DNA from: CAZYCC01 sp964645985
GTDB lineage: Bacteria > Bacillota > Clostridia > Oscillospirales > CAG-272
Direction: 5' to 3'
Length of the DNA stretch: 6,453 nucleotides
Assembly: GCA_964645985.1 (NCBI GenBank)
Contig: CAZYCC010000090.1
Coordinates: 1-6,453, forward strand
Shown: positions 5,066-6,453 of the stretch, one piece after another
Layout of the letters: every line of letters begins with the position of its first letter
Position numbering within the stretch: the stretch's first letter is position 1
Made by a program: the position numbers and the translations under genes
Notes under the pieces: generated by a model
Told to the model about the DNA's origin: nothing
Databases searched by the model: none
Seen by the model: only the letters and a program-made list of their open reading frames with translations

Positions 5066-5116
5066 GTTCACGAAAAATCTCTCTTTTTGTCAAAAGATGA
5101 CAAAAATTTCCGCGCA
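5066..5116 (+). repeat. ~50-bp AT-rich repeat, copy 3 of 3
   Basis: The copy reads GTTCACGAAAAATCTCTC, then TTTTTGTCAAAAGATGACAA and AAATTTCCGCGCA. TCTTTT-TGTC-AAAAGA variants give a small symmetric hairpin. It lies 48 bp beyond the stop of the metallophosphoesterase gene, so it would be in that gene's 3' tail on the minus strand. Confidence 0.65.
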
Positions 5117-5164
5117 TCTCCTCGGGTTGCTTGTAAGAAAAACGACCGAAGGCACCCGCCGCGC

Positions 5165-5887
5165 TCATTCGATTTTCATCGGGCAAAAGGAGAGGTAATC
5201 GGATGAGACGATGGTGAAGGCGATGCCCTCGAAGAGGATGGTGCGCGGCAGGTCGTAGCGGCGGTGGATGTGACCGTAGTAGCAGCGCCGCACGCCCCCC
5301 TCGTGCAGCGCGTCGATGAGCTCCCGGCAGACAAAATCGCCGTAGACCGGGGGGAAGTGCAGGAAAGCGAGCGTCTCGCGCGCCTCGCCCCCCGCCGCGC
5401 CGATCTCCTCTCCCTCGCAGGCAAGGGAGGCGCGCAGCCGCCCCACCTCGCGCCGCACGATTTTCGCGTAGTCGGCGCCGCCGGGCGCCGCCCCCTCGGT
5501 GAACCAGCCGCGCGTCCCGCACAGGCGGTAGCCCTCGGCGCGGTAGGCGTTGTTAAAGAGGATGTGCAGAGTGGACAATCCCGATTCCGCGAAGAAGCGC
5601 TTGACGCTCGCGGTGGTGCCCCACCAAAAGTCGTGGTTGCCCTTGACGAGGATTTTCTCCCCGGGCAGGCGATGCAGGAAGCGCAGATCCTCCTCCGCCC
5701 CCGCCGCCGTCATCGCCCAGGAAATATCCCCCGGCAAAACGACCGTGTCCCCGGGCGAGACGGTCTGCCGCCAGGCCGCCTCCAGCCTCGCCGTATAGCC
5801 CTCCCACCTCCCGCCGAACACATCCATGCGCTTTTCCTCTCCCGCGCCAAGCGAGAGATGTGTGTCCGCGAGAACAAAAAGTGACAT
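5165..5887 (-). CDS. Metallophosphoesterase (calcineurin-like, COG1768-type)
   Basis: This 240-residue protein is a calcineurin-like metallophosphoesterase, a fold that hydrolyses phosphoester bonds with a two-metal centre. The metal-ligand motifs appear in order: LADTHLS (D8, H10), VLPGDISWAMT (D54), VKGNHDFWW (N85, H86), FLHFPPVYGDF (H177) and YYGHIHRRYD (H206, H208). The GDISWAMT and NHDFWW spellings, the FNNAYR...GTRGWF block (111-129) and the SSDYLSFCP tail match the uncharacterised predicted phosphohydrolase group COG1768 as I remember it. No signal peptide or membrane segment is visible, so it is probably cytoplasmic; the substrate is unknown. The start ATG (5887-5885) begins directly at the first beta strand of the fold, as usual. 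Only a weak AAGAG lies upstream. It is the only gene on the minus strand and is isolated by repeat-rich spacers. Confidence 0.92.
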   Translation of the reverse strand: MSLFVLADTHLSLGAGEEKRMDVFGGRWEGYTARLEAAWRQTVSPGDTVVLPGDISWAMTAAGAEEDLRFLHRLPGEKILVKGNHDFWWGTTASVKRFFAESGLSTLHILFNNAYRAEGYRLCGTRGWFTEGAAPGGADYAKIVRREVGRLRASLACEGEEIGAAGGEARETLAFLHFPPVYGDFVCRELIDALHEGGVRRCYYGHIHRRYDLPRTILFEGIAFTIVSSDYLSFCPMKIE

Positions 5888-6000
5888 AGGCTCTTTTTGT
5901 GGGCTTTGCCCACTTTCGTTTGGGGGAGGACCCTCCCGGGGAGGGGGTAGTATGAGGCGCCGCCTCGGGGAGGGGGGTTTGGGGAAAGCCCCAATGTTCC
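5888..6000 (-). other. G/C-run leader of the metallophosphoesterase gene
   Basis: Read on the minus strand, a hairpin GTGGGC-AAA-GCCCAC (complement of 5899-5913) ends 11 nt before the start codon, leaving only AAAAAGAGCCT as the ribosome landing site. Farther upstream are runs of C on the minus strand (G on plus) and a GAGGC/GCCTC dyad (5954-5966). No promoter could be picked out. The hairpin could hinder or modulate translation, which is inference. Confidence 0.35.
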
Positions 6001-6400
6001 TATCGTAATTTGAACTACCGTTTCTGGATAGAGTTTTCGGGGAAGCCCAACTGCCGTTATCGTAATCTGAACTGCCGTTTCTAAGTTAAGTTTTCGGGGA
6101 ACCCTACTGCCGCGCGGTCATTTCCGCTGCACCGCTGCGGGGGAGGGTGTAGGGCGAGCGTACTTTGTCGAAATTTCGACTGTTCCCTCTAAGATTTAGT
6201 TTTCGGGGAACCGAAGTGCCCCTGTCGTAATCTGAACTGCACCGCTGCGGGGGGAGGTGTAGGGTTACCCCGCTTTGTCGAAATTTGAGGTGCTACCTCT
6301 AAGATTTCGTTTTCGGGAAACCTCTACTGCTCCTGTCGTAATTTCCGCTGCCGTTCCTAAATATCGTTTTCGGGAAATCCCCACTGCCGCGAGCCGTATC
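6001..6400. repeat. Degenerate ~56-bp tandem repeat array, right block
   Basis: Units begin at 6015, 6072, 6127, 6180, 6237, 6290 and 6348, giving lengths of 57, 55, 53, 57, 53 and 58 bp. Those at 6015, 6072, 6180, 6290 and 6348 are type A (CTGCCGTTTCT or CTGTTCCCTCTAAGATTTAG, then GTTTTCGGGGAACC, CTACTGCC, TCGTAAT). Those at 6127 and 6237 are type B (CTGCACCGCTGCGGGGG, AGGTGTAGGG, CTTTGTCGAAATTT), so the order is A-A-B-A-B-A-A. In type B, CTGCACC can pair with GGTGTAG in the same unit. Orientation and unit types match the left block at 34-260. The block is not coding because unit lengths shift the frame. Confidence 0.85.
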
Positions 6401-6410
6401 TACTGCTATC

Positions 6411-6427
6411 GTGGCGGGAGCCGCCAC
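6411..6427. repeat. Perfect 7-bp hairpin at the array end
   Basis: GTGGCGG (6411-6417) and CCGCCAC (6421-6427) pair around a GAG loop just after the last recognisable array unit. No T-run follows. The window ends 26 bp later without a gene start. Confidence 0.5.
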
Positions 6428-6453
6428 CACGGGGTCCCCGAGGAGTGCTCTTT

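Noticed and set aside
6001..6400. CRISPR array
   Set aside because: Units vary throughout, abut directly with no unique spacers, range from 53 to 58 bp, and no cas gene is present.
1..6453. tRNA or rRNA genes
   Set aside because: No GGTTCGAATCC-type T-arm with a matching acceptor stem and no rRNA signature was seen on either strand.

Overview
The window looks like a chromosomal segment of a GC-rich member of the Bacillota, probably an uncultured gut-type Clostridia lineage. This rests on the protein families: a short ComF-type phosphoribosyltransferase with an N-terminal zinc ribbon, a class-U-like Sir2 deacylase, TrmO, and a COG1768-like metallophosphoesterase with the GDISWAMT and GNHDFWW signatures. 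The taxonomy is inference; there is no rRNA or tRNA here to settle it.

Layout: (1) 1-515 has no gene. It holds a degenerate ~56-bp tandem repeat array (34-260) and then a nested inverted repeat (283-467) that folds on paper into a cloverleaf. (2) comF (516-1238, +) and trmO (1378-2217, +) are separated by 139 bp. (3) 2218-3178 has no gene and carries several copies of a palindromic ~55-bp element and a composite made from it. (4) A Sir2 deacylase gene (3179-3922, +) has a strong ribosome binding site. (5) 3923-5164 (1.24 kb) has no gene. It holds an odd segment that looks conserved, GC palindromes, a convincing bidirectional terminator (4477-4503), a 39-bp direct repeat and three copies of another ~50-bp repeat. 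(6) A metallophosphoesterase gene (5165-5887, -) follows. (7) 5888-6453 has a G-rich leader and then a second block of the same ~56-bp repeat array as at the left end, in the same orientation.

The four proteins are unrelated housekeeping or accessory functions: DNA-uptake-type PRTase, tRNA modification, protein deacylation and a phosphohydrolase. They do not form an obvious pathway or operon, and the wide repeat-filled gaps suggest separate transcription units. Genes cover only about 47% of the window (3030 of 6453 bp), which is very low for a bacterium. The most unusual content is the set of at least three repeat families packed into the intergenic space. I found no defence system, CRISPR, transposase or phage gene.
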